DNA from: Chaetomium olivaceum
Lineage: Eukaryota; Ascomycota; Sordariomycetes; Sordariales; Chaetomiaceae
Assembly: GCA_039881045.1 (NCBI GenBank)
Contig: JAYWVB010000003.1
Span: forward strand, 806,001 to 870,000
Length of the DNA stretch: 64,000 bases
Reading direction: 5' to 3'
Below the pieces are notes generated by a model, which did no database searches, was not told where the DNA came from, and saw only the letters and a program-made list of their open reading frames with translations. Shown here piece after piece: positions 22,442 to 32,912 of the stretch; the first letter of the stretch is position 1; each line of letters opens with the position of its first letter. The position numbers and the translations under genes were made by a program.

Positions 22442-23660
22442 ATGCATCTCCCTTCGTCGCTCCTCTTCCTGGCCTCCCTGCCCCTGGGCATGGCAGCGGG
22501 CAAGGGCAAGGGCAATGGTCCCAAGACCGGCCTCCATGCCCTCGCTAAGCGCGCCGGCCTCAAGTACTTTGGCGCTGCCACCGACTCCCCCGGCCAGCGG
22601 GAGCGCGCCGGCTACGAGTCCTCGTACGCCCAGTACGACGAGATCATGTGGAAGTCGGGCGAGTTCGGCTCGACCACCCCCACCAACGGCCAAAAGGTAA
22701 GCGCTGGCGTGACCGCACCCTGAACCCACGCTGACCGCTCGTAGTGGCTGTTCGCCGAGCCCGCCCACGGCCAGTTCAATTTCACCGAGGGCGACATCGT
22801 CACCTCGCTGGCGCGCGAGAACGGCATGTACCTGCGGTGCCACGCGCTCGTCTGGCACAGCCAGCTCGCCCCCTGGGTCGAGTCTACCGAGTGGACCCCC
22901 GAGGAACTGCGCCAGGTCGTCATTGACCACATCACCAACGTCATGGGCCACTACAAGGGCCAGTGCTACGCCTGGGACGTGGTCAACGAGGCCCTGAACG
23001 AGGACGGCACCTACCGCGAGTCCGTCTTCTACAACGTGCTCGGTGAGGACTACCTCAAGCTGGCTTTCGAGACCGCCGCCAAGGTCGACCCCAAGGCCAA
23101 GCTCTACTACAACGACTACAACCTCGAGTCGCCCAGTGCCAAGACCGAGGGCGCCCAGCGCATCGTCAAGCTGCTCCAGGACGACGGCATCCGCATCGAC
23201 GGTGTCGGCCTGCAGGCCCACCTGGTCGCCGAGAGCCACCCCACCCTCGACCAGCACATTGACGCCATCAAGGGCTTCACCAAGCTCGGCGTCGAGGTCG
23301 CCCTGACCGAGCTCGACATCCGCCTCCAGACCCCCGCCACCCCCGAGAACCTCGAGCTGCAGAAGCAGGCCTACAAGAACGTGAGTTTGCCCGTCGGATA
23401 CCTGATCGAGATGGTACTGACCCCCACAGGTTGTCGGCGCTTGCGTCCAGGTTTGCGGCTGCATCGGTGTCACCATCTGGGACTTCTACGACCCCTTCAG
23501 CTGGGTCCCCTTCGTCTTCGAGGGCGAGGGCGCCGCTCTGCTGTGGTTCGAGGACTTCTCCAAGCACCCTGCCTACGATGGCGTCGTCGAGGCCCTTACC
23601 AACCGGACTACCGGTGCCGGCAAGGGCAAGGCGAAGCGCGCCACCATCTGGAGTGCCTAA
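22442..23660 (+). CDS. GH10 endo-1,4-β-xylanase, secreted
   Basis: Hydrolyses xylan backbone outside the cell. Three exons: 22442-22696, 22745-23380, 23430-23660 (introns 48 and 49 nt, GTAAGC...TAG and GTGAGT...CAG), encoding 373 aa. Signal peptide about residues 1-18. GH10 landmarks: LRCHALVWHSQLAPWV in strand 3, acid/base Glu167 in WDVVNEALNEDG, YYNDYNLE, GVGLQAHL, nucleophile Glu274 in VALTELDIR, and GVTIWDFYDPFSWVP. Cys pair in VGACVQVCGC. No CBM is present; the tail is a short Lys/Gly-rich stretch. The N-terminal substrate motif reads TPTNGQKW rather than the common TPxNxMKW, a small departure in the glycone-binding loop. Frame is clean. Confidence 0.95.
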
Positions 23661-25018
23661 GTTGGGAGGGCGTGAGCACGGTTGGGGTCTTCTTCATGTT
23701 TATAATTTTTGACTAATTCAAAGCACACTTCATGCTGCCCACTATCCCTACGCAAACTGTATCCAATACCAGGTGCGAAGTTTGGCCCCCAAAAGCCACA
23801 CGGTGTGTATGTATCTAGGGCGCGTCACTGGCAATTTCGGGGCAGTGTGATCCGGTCGGCCCGTCGTCCGTACATGTGGGTGGTGTTACCTTACCGGTCG
23901 GCTCCAGGAAAGGGAAGCTTGGCAGGGGTCGGTGCAACCCGGGCTCGATGAAGAATAGACTCTCCATTTGGGACAGTTCCATTCATCGACCAGCTGCTCG
24001 TCGGCCATTCTGGCGCTAAGCCTTTCGTCCAGCTGCCACCTAGGAGTTGGCCCTGCACACCATACGGACGGCGAGGCGATGTCTACGAACGCTGTATTTG
24101 AAATCACGAGCCGCGAATTGTGCGTCATTATGTTGTCGCGGGGCTCACTCGATGTCGGGTACGTTGCCCTCGCACGCTGCGGTTGCATCTATAACGACGA
24201 TTTGGCGGTGCTTCATTCGTGAGTGCGCGACTTTGTGCTACGTTCTTCCTCCCGGATCAATCATTCCTTTCCCGGACGGCCGCCGTCACTCGGTGGCTGG
24301 ACAACGACACTCAGAGGCGCCACATCCACACCGAGCGGTTCCTCACTCGGACCGTAGATATTTTCAAACTCGGATCCTGAGAACGTTCGAAATTGATCGC
24401 AGCAGTTCGTGACAGTACGGTTGCATCGACTAATACTACAGTCATCTCGCAGCTATGAATATACCGGTTGCGTCAACCGCGCCACGACCCCTAACAGAAT
24501 TGAAAAGTACTGCTGCCTGGCAGATTTTGTCACAGTCCGCCATTTACGAGACTATCGGTTGGTTATCCGCTTCATGTTGGGAAATGTCCCAACCTGGCGC
24601 CGCCGAGGCGGAGCCGTTTCACGTCGTGAGCCTGCGCCGCAGGATCGGGACAAACGCCGAATAGCACTGGCACAGCACAGAAATAAGCCTTCAAAGTCCC
24701 ACTGAACAAGCACGCGGATCAGCACTTTGCCGCGGTTGGTGCTCGAAAACCCCGTGGCGGCTCACGCTCATCGCGCTAAGGCGTCGAAATACCGTTGGAC
24801 CCATGATCGAACCCCCGGGACCTCTTCCCACAGAACGGCCTCGCCCCCGTCATGCTATACTTGGTTTCAGCGCTACGCTTTTCCTACGCGGAGTGCGATG
24901 CTGCGGCGCGGTCCTGGTGATACTTATCTCGCGCACATCCCGTATGCGGCCCCATCTGCGACCTCATCCGCGACCTGTCGTAGACTATCGACCGGACAAC
25001 GGCCTTGTTTTTCCCACC
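23661..25018. other. Intergenic region, GC-rich with no supported gene
   Basis: Open frames here lack domains. The frame of the TRK gene stays open upstream to 24803, but that part is Arg/Pro-rich and looks like 5' leader. Confidence 0.5.
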
Positions 25019-27484
25019 ATGCCCCTCTCCGCCATGAAAAAACGGCTCGACGGCCTTCGCGAGCGGTATTCTGACAGCCCTGTGACCGAGTGGGTGGCCA
25101 AGATCCGGCCCTACCTCCCCCCGATCAACTTTGTCACTCTCCACTATGCCTACTTCGTGTTCTCATGCCTCATCTTCTCCCTCATCTTCTGGGGCACCGG
25201 CTCGTCCACGAGCTTGCCGGTCAGCTTCCTCGACAGCCTCTTCTTCATCATGTCGGCGCTCACGGCGTCGGGCTTGAACCCGATTGATGTCAGCCGGCTG
25301 TCGACCACCCAGCAGGTCCTCTTGTCCCTCTCCATGATGCTCGGGCATCCCATCCTCATCTCGCTATGGACCGTGCTATTCCGGCGCCACGTTTTCGAGA
25401 AGCGGTTCCGGGCCATCGTCAAGGCCGAACGGGCAAGGAAGCTCAAAGCGGGCTCCACCATCTGGCTGTACTCAGGCTTCTCGGATTTGCTTGCGCTGGC
25501 CCGGTTGAGGTCGCTGTCCAAGACCGAGTCCAAAGACGACGCCAACAAGCTGCCGGGATTGGGCAGCCGCATCCAAGGGTCGGAGTCGGGAGTTCAGGAC
25601 GCGCAGAAACACGAAGAGGAACATGACGTGGAGGCTGGGCTTGCCCCGGTTACGGAAAGCACCTTACCCAAGACGCCGGGTGCGAAAGGTGTCGCTTTCC
25701 TCGAGCCTCCTTCGCGTGAACCTGCCAAAAAGGTCACGATTCCGTCCGACGAGGAGCGGTCCGCCGAGGTCCGCACCTTTCTGCAGGAGAAAAGGAAGAA
25801 CGTGGGCAGGAACGGGGAGTTTTTCAACCTCACCATCAAGGAGCGCGAGTATCTCGGAGGTGTCGAGTACCGGGCCGTCGAAGTGCTAGTGGTCACGGTG
25901 GCCATGTACTACGTCCTATGGCCTCTACTTGGGGCCATTGCTCTCGGCGCCTGGCTTGCGGTCAACGCGCCCGAGATCACGGCCGTGAACCAGCAGAATG
26001 CCTGGTGGACCGGCATCTTCTTGTCCATGTCGGCCTTCTGCAGCACCGGCATGTCGCTGCTCGACGCCGGCATGACCGCCTTCCAGTCGGGCTACTACTT
26101 TGTGCTGATTGTGGGCACGCTGCTCATCCTCGCTGGCAACCAGGCGTCGCCCATCTTCCTGCGCTTCATCATATGGGTCTTGTCGCGCACGCTGCGCTTC
26201 TCGACCAAGGACGAGAACTATGCCGTGTGGAGGGAGACATTCGACTTTATCCTGGAGTACCCTCGGCGCGTCTACATCAACATGTTCCCTTCGCGCCCCA
26301 CGTGGATGCTCATGCTATCGATCGGCGGGTTCATGGCCGTAGACTGGATCATGTTCTTCCTTCTCAACATTGGCAACCCGGTCATCGAGGGCATCCCCCC
26401 GGGGCCGCGCGTTATGGACGGTCTTTTCCAGTCAACCTGTAAGTATCTCCGTCCCCCCTCGCTGTGCAAAGCTGACGTCGCAGCCATTCTTTCCGCCGGT
26501 TTCGCTGTTGTTTCGGCATCCGGCGTGTACTTTGGCCTCCAGGTCCTGTGGCTGATCAAGATGTACGCCTCTGCATACCCGACATCGATCACGGTCCGTG
26601 GCTCCAACGTCTACGAGGAGCGCTCGCTTGGCATCTACGCCGGAGACGATCCGGATGACGCCGACGACGAGAATAACGAAAAGAAGGAAAACACCCCGCC
26701 CGCTGTTGGCGGTTTGTTCGTCAACCACGGGACAAGCACCGGCGCACAGCCCCCCCTGACGCCCATGTCGGCCACCTCGAACGCGTCTCGCCTGTCGCGG
26801 CTCTCCCAGGCGTCCCGCGGCGGAATCGACAAGATCGTCAACCTCGGGCGCGAGGGGGGCGCCAAGCTGGGACGACAGCTGCAGCGGCGCATGACCGAGT
26901 TCCAGGGTGTTGGCGTGGCTACCACGCCCCTCCGGCGACACAAGACGACCCTTACCCAGCTCAACTACCAGACCCCGCACTCCTCGACCAGCAGCAGCAC
27001 AGCCAGCGTCGAGTCGGTCGATAATTCGCCCCCGCAAAAGCAAGATCTCGTTTCGCACCACGTGCGCAGCCAGTTGTCGCACGACGTGTGGTGGATCGCT
27101 CTCGCCTTCTTCCTCATTACCATCATCGAGACCTCCCACACGCTCGAGGACCCGGCCGCCTACAGCCTGTTCAACATCCTGTTTGAGATCGTGTCGGCCT
27201 ACGCCAATAACGGCATCTCCATCGGCCTCCCGGGCGCATCGTACAGTTTCAGTGGTGGTTGGAAAGCCGGCAGCAAGTTCGTGTTGGTGCTCGTCATGCT
27301 CCGTGGCCGTCACCGCGACCTGCCTGTGGCCTTGGACCGCGCCGTAAAGTTGCCGAGCATGGACCTGGACGAGCAGGAGGAGGACGACGCCGAGATCCGC
27401 CGCACCATCACCAAGACGCCGAATCTTGTCCAGAGCCCGCCGCTGCACTCTCCGGGGAGGATCAGGCCGTTTTCGCCCATGTAA
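25019..27484 (+). CDS. TRK-type potassium transporter
   Basis: High-affinity K+ uptake at the plasma membrane. I choose the start at 25019 (MPLSAMKKRL, context CCACCATGC). Exons 25019-26438 and 26484-27484, with a 45-nt GTAAGT...CAG intron that is in frame and stop-free; removal restores FQSTSILSAGFAVVSASG. Product about 806 aa. The four pore-loop repeats are visible: SALTASGLNPID, MSAFCSTGMSLLDAGM, STSILSAGFAV and SAYANNGISIGLPG, each with the filter glycine. A long hydrophilic loop (about residues 150-265) separates repeats 1 and 2, as in fungal TRKs, and another lies between the last two repeats. The RGRHRDLPVALDRAV motif after the last helix is a fungal TRK hallmark. Confidence 0.93.
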   Translation: MPLSAMKKRLDGLRERYSDSPVTEWVAKIRPYLPPINFVTLHYAYFVFSCLIFSLIFWGTGSSTSLPVSFLDSLFFIMSALTASGLNPIDVSRLSTTQQVLLSLSMMLGHPILISLWTVLFRRHVFEKRFRAIVKAERARKLKAGSTIWLYSGFSDLLALARLRSLSKTESKDDANKLPGLGSRIQGSESGVQDAQKHEEEHDVEAGLAPVTESTLPKTPGAKGVAFLEPPSREPAKKVTIPSDEERSAEVRTFLQEKRKNVGRNGEFFNLTIKEREYLGGVEYRAVEVLVVTVAMYYVLWPLLGAIALGAWLAVNAPEITAVNQQNAWWTGIFLSMSAFCSTGMSLLDAGMTAFQSGYYFVLIVGTLLILAGNQASPIFLRFIIWVLSRTLRFSTKDENYAVWRETFDFILEYPRRVYINMFPSRPTWMLMLSIGGFMAVDWIMFFLLNIGNPVIEGIPPGPRVMDGLFQSTCKYLRPPSLCKADVAAILSAGFAVVSASGVYFGLQVLWLIKMYASAYPTSITVRGSNVYEERSLGIYAGDDPDDADDENNEKKENTPPAVGGLFVNHGTSTGAQPPLTPMSATSNASRLSRLSQASRGGIDKIVNLGREGGAKLGRQLQRRMTEFQGVGVATTPLRRHKTTLTQLNYQTPHSSTSSSTASVESVDNSPPQKQDLVSHHVRSQLSHDVWWIALAFFLITIIETSHTLEDPAAYSLFNILFEIVSAYANNGISIGLPGASYSFSGGWKAGSKFVLVLVMLRGRHRDLPVALDRAVKLPSMDLDEQEEDDAEIRRTITKTPNLVQSPPLHSPGRIRPFSPM

Positions 27485-28082
27485 AATGTATGCCCCGGAA
27501 GGGCGTTACTCTCCTATCTTGTAATTGGTTAATATATTTTCTTGAATCTCTGAAGCCGAGTCAGTTGCCGATGTCTGCATGTCCCTGGCCCGGGGAACGG
27601 CATCCTCGCCGGCATGTGGGTGTCCACTTGATGCCGTAGAACCCGGTTCGTTTTGGCTGTGGTTGCTGCTTCATCGCAAGCTGTGCCCAATCGTGGTTGG
27701 AACCCCTACACGTCGTATTGCCACCAGACCCACGCCTCCACGCCCAGGCCACGTTTCTCCATCGTAATCTCCACCACGACCTGAAAAGTCCATCAGGTCC
27801 CACCACGGCACGTCCAGTTGTCCGCACTTGGCGAATGCTTGCCCCCCTTGGCTTCTTGTACATACATGGTTGAAACCCGAAATGGTTCGAGTTCCGACGT
27901 TCGTCCCCAACAGTGGGTCGCTCCTCAGACATCAAGGGTCCCCGAGATTGGGACGCGGGGGATATGGATCTGGGGAGTGCGGAGAGGGTCGTCCTCCGGG
28001 GTAGGTTCATAAAAGAAATATGCCCGTCTCTTCCAATCCCTCCCTGCCACACCAGATTTCACCAGGCAAGGAACGCCGCAAG
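27485..28082. other. Intergenic, 598 bp
   Basis: 3' UTR of the TRK gene and promoter of the MFS gene. No TATA box or gene is evident. Confidence 0.5.
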
Positions 28083-29765
28083 ATGAACAAGGAGACACGC
28101 GACACGCAGAATGTCGAGAACAGCGTGCGTTGGAAGCTCCCAGTCAAGCCGATGTTAGCTAATGGACACAGGAGCCGAAACAACCCCATGCCCTGACGGC
28201 AGAGCATCGGGAGTACCTCCTGCGGCGCCATGGCACCCTAGACCTCGAGCCCGTGCCCGACATGACGGACAGTGATCCGTACAATTGGGCACAGGGCAAG
28301 GTAAGCATGCTTGAGTCTCCGTGTCGCCCTCACAACATTGAACTCACCTTCGCCCATAGAAAGTCCTGAACCTCGCCATGATCGCCTTCCACGCCATGAT
28401 GGGCACCTTCACGGCCGCCGCTGTCCAGTCCGTGTTTGCCGAGATTGCAGACGACCTCAACGTCTCGATCCACCAGGCCTCCTACATGCTCTCGCTCCAG
28501 ATCGCCGTTCTCGGTGGTGCCCCCCTCTTCTGGCGGCCGCTCTCGCAGCGCTACGGCCGACGGCCCATATTCCTTATGTCGCTCATGTGCAGCCTCGTCG
28601 GCAACGTTGGGTGCGCTGTCAGCCCATCGTATAGCACCATGGGATTATGCAGAGCCATCACGGCTTTCTTCATCTCCCCTGCTCTCGCCATCGGGAGCGG
28701 TGTCGTCACCGAGACGTTCTTCAAGAAGGAGAGGGGCAGGTACATGGGCATCTGGACCATGATGGTGACGCTGGGAGTGCCGATGGCGCCGTTCATCCTC
28801 GGCTTCGCTGCCGTCCGTGTCGGGTACCGGTGGATTTACTGGATCCTCGCAATTGTGAGTTACCTAGGCACTGTCGTCGAATCCACACTAACCACCCCAG
28901 ACCAACGCCGTCCAGTTCGTCCTGTATTTCCTCCTCGGTCGCGAGACCCTGTACCTCCGCCACCCCACCCCATCGTCGACGTCCCCTGTTGTCGAACTAT
29001 CCTCCCCCAAGGTTCTGCTGTCGTTCGGTCGTATTGATTCGAGCCCCCTGAAGTTGTGGGATTTCGTCCAGCCCCTGACCTTTGCCGCCCGCCCCTGTGT
29101 CCTCATCCCGACCGTTGGCTATGCCATGGTGTTCCTCTGGGGCAACATCATGATGTCCGTCGAGACGGGCTCGCTGTTTCCCGAGAGGTTCGGCTTCGAT
29201 CCGCAACAGGTCGGCCTGCAGAACATCAGCATCATCGTCGGGTCGCTCATCGGCGAGCAGATCGGCGGCTTCATGAGCGACTGGTGGATGTGGAGGCGCC
29301 AAAAGGGGGCCGGTGCCCATGCCGATGGAAGCGACAGCGAGAGTCAAGAGGACAGGGACTGCCTCGTACCACAACCCGAGTTCCGGCTCTGGTTGAGCTA
29401 TCCCGGGTACCTGCTTGCCATTTGCGGCGTCGTCGTGTACTTTGTTCAGATCGACCGTGCCGGCACCACATGGAACGTCACGCCCCCTCGTGGGCACGGG
29501 CATCGCGGCGGCGGGGAACCAGATCGTCACGACTGTCGCCACCACGTACGCGGTGGACTGCTACCGGGAGGACGCCGCCGGTGTGGGCGTCTTCATCAAC
29601 TTTGTGAGGCAGACGTGGGGTTTCATCGGGCCATTCTGGTTTCCGCTCATGATCGAGCGTGTCGGCTTCAGGGCCTCGGCAGGGATCGCAGCGGCCATGC
29701 TGTTTGGCGTGTCGATGATCCCGACGGCCGTGGTACAGTGGAAGGGTCGGATGTGGAGAGGGTAG
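28083..29765 (+). CDS. MFS drug/metabolite exporter (DHA1-like), one frame break
   Basis: Predicted 12-TM proton-coupled exporter. Exons: 28083-28124, 28172-28300, 28360-28854, 28901-29765. Spliced N-terminus MNKETRDTQNVENSEPKQ... leads to MTDSDPYNWAQGKKVLNL, the 'DPxNW' entry to TM1. Then come MSLQIAVLGGAPLFWRPLSQRYGRRP (motif A), ITAFFISPALAIGSGVV (motif C-like) and WRWIYWI-like GYRWIYWI. In exon 4 the frame breaks in a C-run at 29483-29487: AGTTWNVTP must continue as LVGTGIAAAGNQIVTT, which needs one C fewer. All parts are otherwise conserved through RASAGIAAAMLFG. Position beside the prenyltransferase suggests export of the cluster product. Confidence 0.85.
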
Positions 29766-30648
29766 TTGAGCACTGTCAACAGTGGTTGATGCAACGATGG
29801 AGCCCCCGGATCTGACTTGCTGTGACCTACCAGCACATGGAATACCGCAATCCAAGAAAGTGGCGTGTGACGAGTCGAGATGCGAGTAAAGTCGATAAAC
29901 CGGTTTTCCCAACTTCCTGGGAGAGACAGGGCCGCCACCTGCGCTGGCGCCGACCGGCTTTATAATGGGCTTCGAATGGGGATGGGGGCGGCTTGTGCAG
30001 CCCCTTTCAGCCCTGGCCAGGCCACATAATCGATGTCGTTCGACCCCTGCTGTGTCTCGTCGGGCGATAAATCCTCCATGTGACGGCAAAGGATCACATC
30101 GCGAGGAGAATCAGTGTGCCCCTTACGATAAGAAGTACTTGACTGCCCTACCCCACCCATCAGCTGTTCCGCACTTGAGCATGAATGATTTGGAACTTTT
30201 GATGTGTCGTGGACGCTTTCCTCACGAGCGGCTGCCGAGCTGGTCCTAGTGCTGCTGACAAGACCATGACAAACTCACCTTACCCGCACCCCTGCGGTTG
30301 GGCTGCAGAAAAAATTGCTTGGCGGCTCTGAGACGATAGATGCTGAGAACAGTGGCCTTGGATAAGGGCTGAGCATAGAACGATTATAAGCAACTGGCAC
30401 GTTTTGGGCCGTGGGACAACAAGGGCACAATCCGGCCCCGTTGGCGTGGGGGGGGGGGGGTAGAACGCTACACATGTGGGACAGGGTTGTTCGTGTCTCA
30501 GGTACCCAAGTTGGATAAATTCAAACTAATCTATTCAGCACAAGATCGGCCGTCGCACATGGAGTCATCCAGAAACCCTGACATTGACTATGAAAGTTGT
30601 ACAGTACAACGCGCATGCATAAACCACGGTACAGTAGCACAAGACAAT
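29766..30648. other. Convergent intergenic region with a poly-G tract
   Basis: Separates the 3' ends of the exporter and prenyltransferase genes. Holds a run of 13 G at 30448-30460. No gene seen. Confidence 0.6.
30448..30460 (+). repeat. Homopolymer (G)13
   Basis: Uninterrupted run of 13 guanines in the intergenic region. Confidence 0.95.
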
Positions 30649-32059
30649 CTAAGTGTACTTCCAGTTCGTATCCTTCATCTCCGCGCCAACGTCAAGGATA
30701 CCCGGGAGATACGACGACATGTACGGGCCCTTGCTCTTGGAATAGGAAAAGGACACAAAAGTCGGGGCCACCCGTTTGGCCCGCTATGAGATGGTCAGCC
30801 CAGGTCACCAGAACACGGTGAACATGACTTACTGTGCAGCCTTGACGGCCTCGGGGTACTTTCCGTTGCTGCCCCATTCGTGCTTCAGCTTGCTCAGGAT
30901 CTTTTCGACGTTGACCTCGGACTCCTGGACGGTCGCGTTGTGTTGGAACAGCGGCACGTAGCACTTCATCTCGAGGCCAGGCTTGCTGGGGTTAATCTCG
31001 ACGTTGTACTGGAGCCCGGAGAGAGGGGTTCCGGTGATCCGCTCGGGCTTCTCCCAGGCGTCGTACGCGTCCTTGTCGGACGGGTCCGGTCCCTCGCCAG
31101 GCTTCTCGTTACGGAGCAGGGGCCAGAGGGTACGAAGAATCTCGACACGCTTAAGCGTGGCCTCGTCGGTCAAGCGCCCGCCGAGCGTCATGACATCGCT
31201 GGCCACGGCAAACGCGTTGCTGCTGGTGTGGAAGTACACCTTGACACGGGCCCCGGTGTTCACGGTGGGGTCAAGGCAGTCGAGGCTCGCAAAGATGAGC
31301 GTGGCATTGTACTTGACGTTGGCGAGGTAGCTGCTAAATTAGCCAAGAAGCGTATCAGTGAAATAAGGGCACTCACTCAGCAACAACATCGAGGCCGGGC
31401 CCAAGCTTGTCACCAAAGGGCTCGAGTTTGCGGAGGGCGTCCAGCGTGTACAGGTTGCTCGACAGGCTGCCCGAGGCGATGGCCTTGCGCATGGTGAGGA
31501 TGTAGACCTTCATCATGGCCTTGTCGCCGTCCAGGTCAAACCCGCACAGGCTGCTAGGCATGAAGGTCGGGATTTTGTGCCGCATGGCCTCCGTCTCCTC
31601 GGGCGTCAGGTAGAACAGGTCCATGATGCTGGTGAGCCACTTGGTGTCGGCGCCCGAGGCCTTGGCAAGGGCCAAGAGGACCTCGCGTGCCCGCTTCTCG
31701 CCGAACGGGTCCGGTCCGTCGGCGCCATCACCCGGCTTTACGACCTCGAGGCTGTACCGGACCTTGCATTTGTTGGTCGATGTCAAGTTAAGGCTGGGCT
31801 CAAAGGGCGAGTCGCAATAGGTCATGGTGTACTTGGCGCGGGCCTGCGACGGGAGCGGCCCCAGGGTCGGCGCGATATGGTCCGCGAGGAACCGCAGGTG
31901 ATGGGCCTGCTGCTCAGGGGTATACGCGCCAGAGGCCTGGAGCAGCGGCTGGACCATGGTGCACAGGTAGTCAGACCAGAACTCGTGGGCCGTCTTGAGA
32001 TCTGCGACCTGCGTCTCCCCGGCCTGGGTCTGCGCAACAATGGTGTCAACGGCCGCCAT
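30649..32059 (-). CDS. DMATS-type aromatic (indole) prenyltransferase, TdiB-like
   Basis: ABBA-fold enzyme that moves a dimethylallyl group to an indole. Start at 32059. Exons: 31377-32059, about 30832-31330, and 30649-30783, giving about 438 aa, normal for the family. Glu87 in DSPFEPSLN matches the conserved acid that contacts the indole N-H. Diphosphate-binding basic and tyrosine residues occur in KCKVRYSLEV, MKVYILTMRK, ARVKVYFHTS and EMKCYVPLF. The last exon reads RAKRVAPTFVSFSYSKSKGPYMSSYLPG, the family C-terminus. It is in frame only if exon 2 ended CAG|GTAAGT; the sequence has CAGTAAGT, i.e. one G is absent at the donor, making an immediate TAA. Neighbours point to a bis-indolylquinone pathway. 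Confidence 0.88.
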
Positions 32060-32543
32060 GGTGGAGGGTTACTTGGGCTTTGGTTTTGGCAAGGTACGAG
32101 TGATGATGCTATCCAGATGCAGGTAGATTGCGCGTCTCCCAGAGCTACTATTTATCTGGGGATTCGGCCCCCGTTACCCTTCCCTCGCACTCTTCCTTCA
32201 TGCTACAAAATGTTGTCGCCGAGACGCGAGACGATTCATCCCTGGAGGCAGCTGGAAGTTCCAACGTTTGAACCACCGTTGTCCTCTCTGTCAGCGGACC
32301 AAGCATTGGGTCTGATCTCCGGCGGGTGATGTTGAGGATAGGGCGGTCCAGCAAGCAGCCCCATCCAGCCGCAAAACAACAGTTAGAATGCCGAATGCCA
32401 GTGTAAGCAGAGAGAACCCACGTCGCTGGCACTCAGCCTGGTGTGGCAGCCTCGATCGAATGTAACGTCCGAAACTTTATTCCATGTTGCAGGGTACCCC
32501 TGACTCTGTACCTGCAAGTTGGCGCAGATCAGGGTTGCACCGG

Positions 32544-32558
32544 CCGCTGATTCAGCGG
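32544..32558. promoter_or_regulatory. 15-bp palindrome, copy 1
   Basis: CCGCTGATTCAGCGG, perfect 7-bp arms around a central T, 485 bp upstream of the DMATS start. The core TGATTCA resembles bZIP AP-1-like sites, and the CCG/CGG ends resemble Zn2Cys6 half-sites. Factor unknown. Confidence 0.7.
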
Positions 32559-32575
32559 GCATGCCCTTGTTCTGT

Positions 32576-32590
32576 CCGCTGATTCAGCGG
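32576..32590. promoter_or_regulatory. 15-bp palindrome, copy 2
   Basis: Identical to copy 1, same orientation by its central T, with centres 32 bp apart, about three helical turns. Confidence 0.7.
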
Positions 32591-32626
32591 TCCATGGGCG
32601 AGCTCTGATCCTACTGGGCCGTCGCT

Positions 32627-32641
32627 CCGCTGAATCAGCGG
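32627..32641. promoter_or_regulatory. 15-bp palindrome, copy 3
   Basis: CCGCTGAATCAGCGG, the reverse complement of copies 1 and 2, with its centre 51 bp from copy 2, about five helical turns. The flanking bases differ between copies, so only the palindrome is conserved. Confidence 0.7.
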
Positions 32642-32912
32642 TCGAAGGACAACGCAAAACTGCGGGCCAACGGCGCAGGAGGGGGCTTACCCTTGGCACG
32701 TCGAGGATCAGAGACGGGTCTTGGATCCTTCAGACCTCTGTTTCCAACCAGTGTCTCGAGGTTAACACTTGGAGGCGCTGGTTGTCAATACTGAAGACCC
32801 CGTCGGAGCAAGGAATGAATTATTTCGGGTGCTATTCAGCGGACAGGAGATGGATTTTCAATCAGGTGCTAGTCTAGGTGATAGGTACATGCTGCAAAAC
32901 AGAACTCCTCCC

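Larger units (their letters stand above)
32060..32912. promoter_or_regulatory. Prenyltransferase upstream region
   Basis: 853 bp between the DMATS start (minus strand) and the 3' end of the MDR gene. It holds three copies of a 15-bp palindrome, listed separately. No gene is seen. Confidence 0.7.

Noticed and set aside
22016..23476. 486-codon open frame on the minus strand
   Set aside because: It is antisense to the GH10 xylanase exons; its Val/Leu/Gly-Asp-rich content is what GC-rich antisense frames give.
26432..27448. 338-codon minus-strand open frame
   Set aside because: Antisense to the TRK transporter's last exon.
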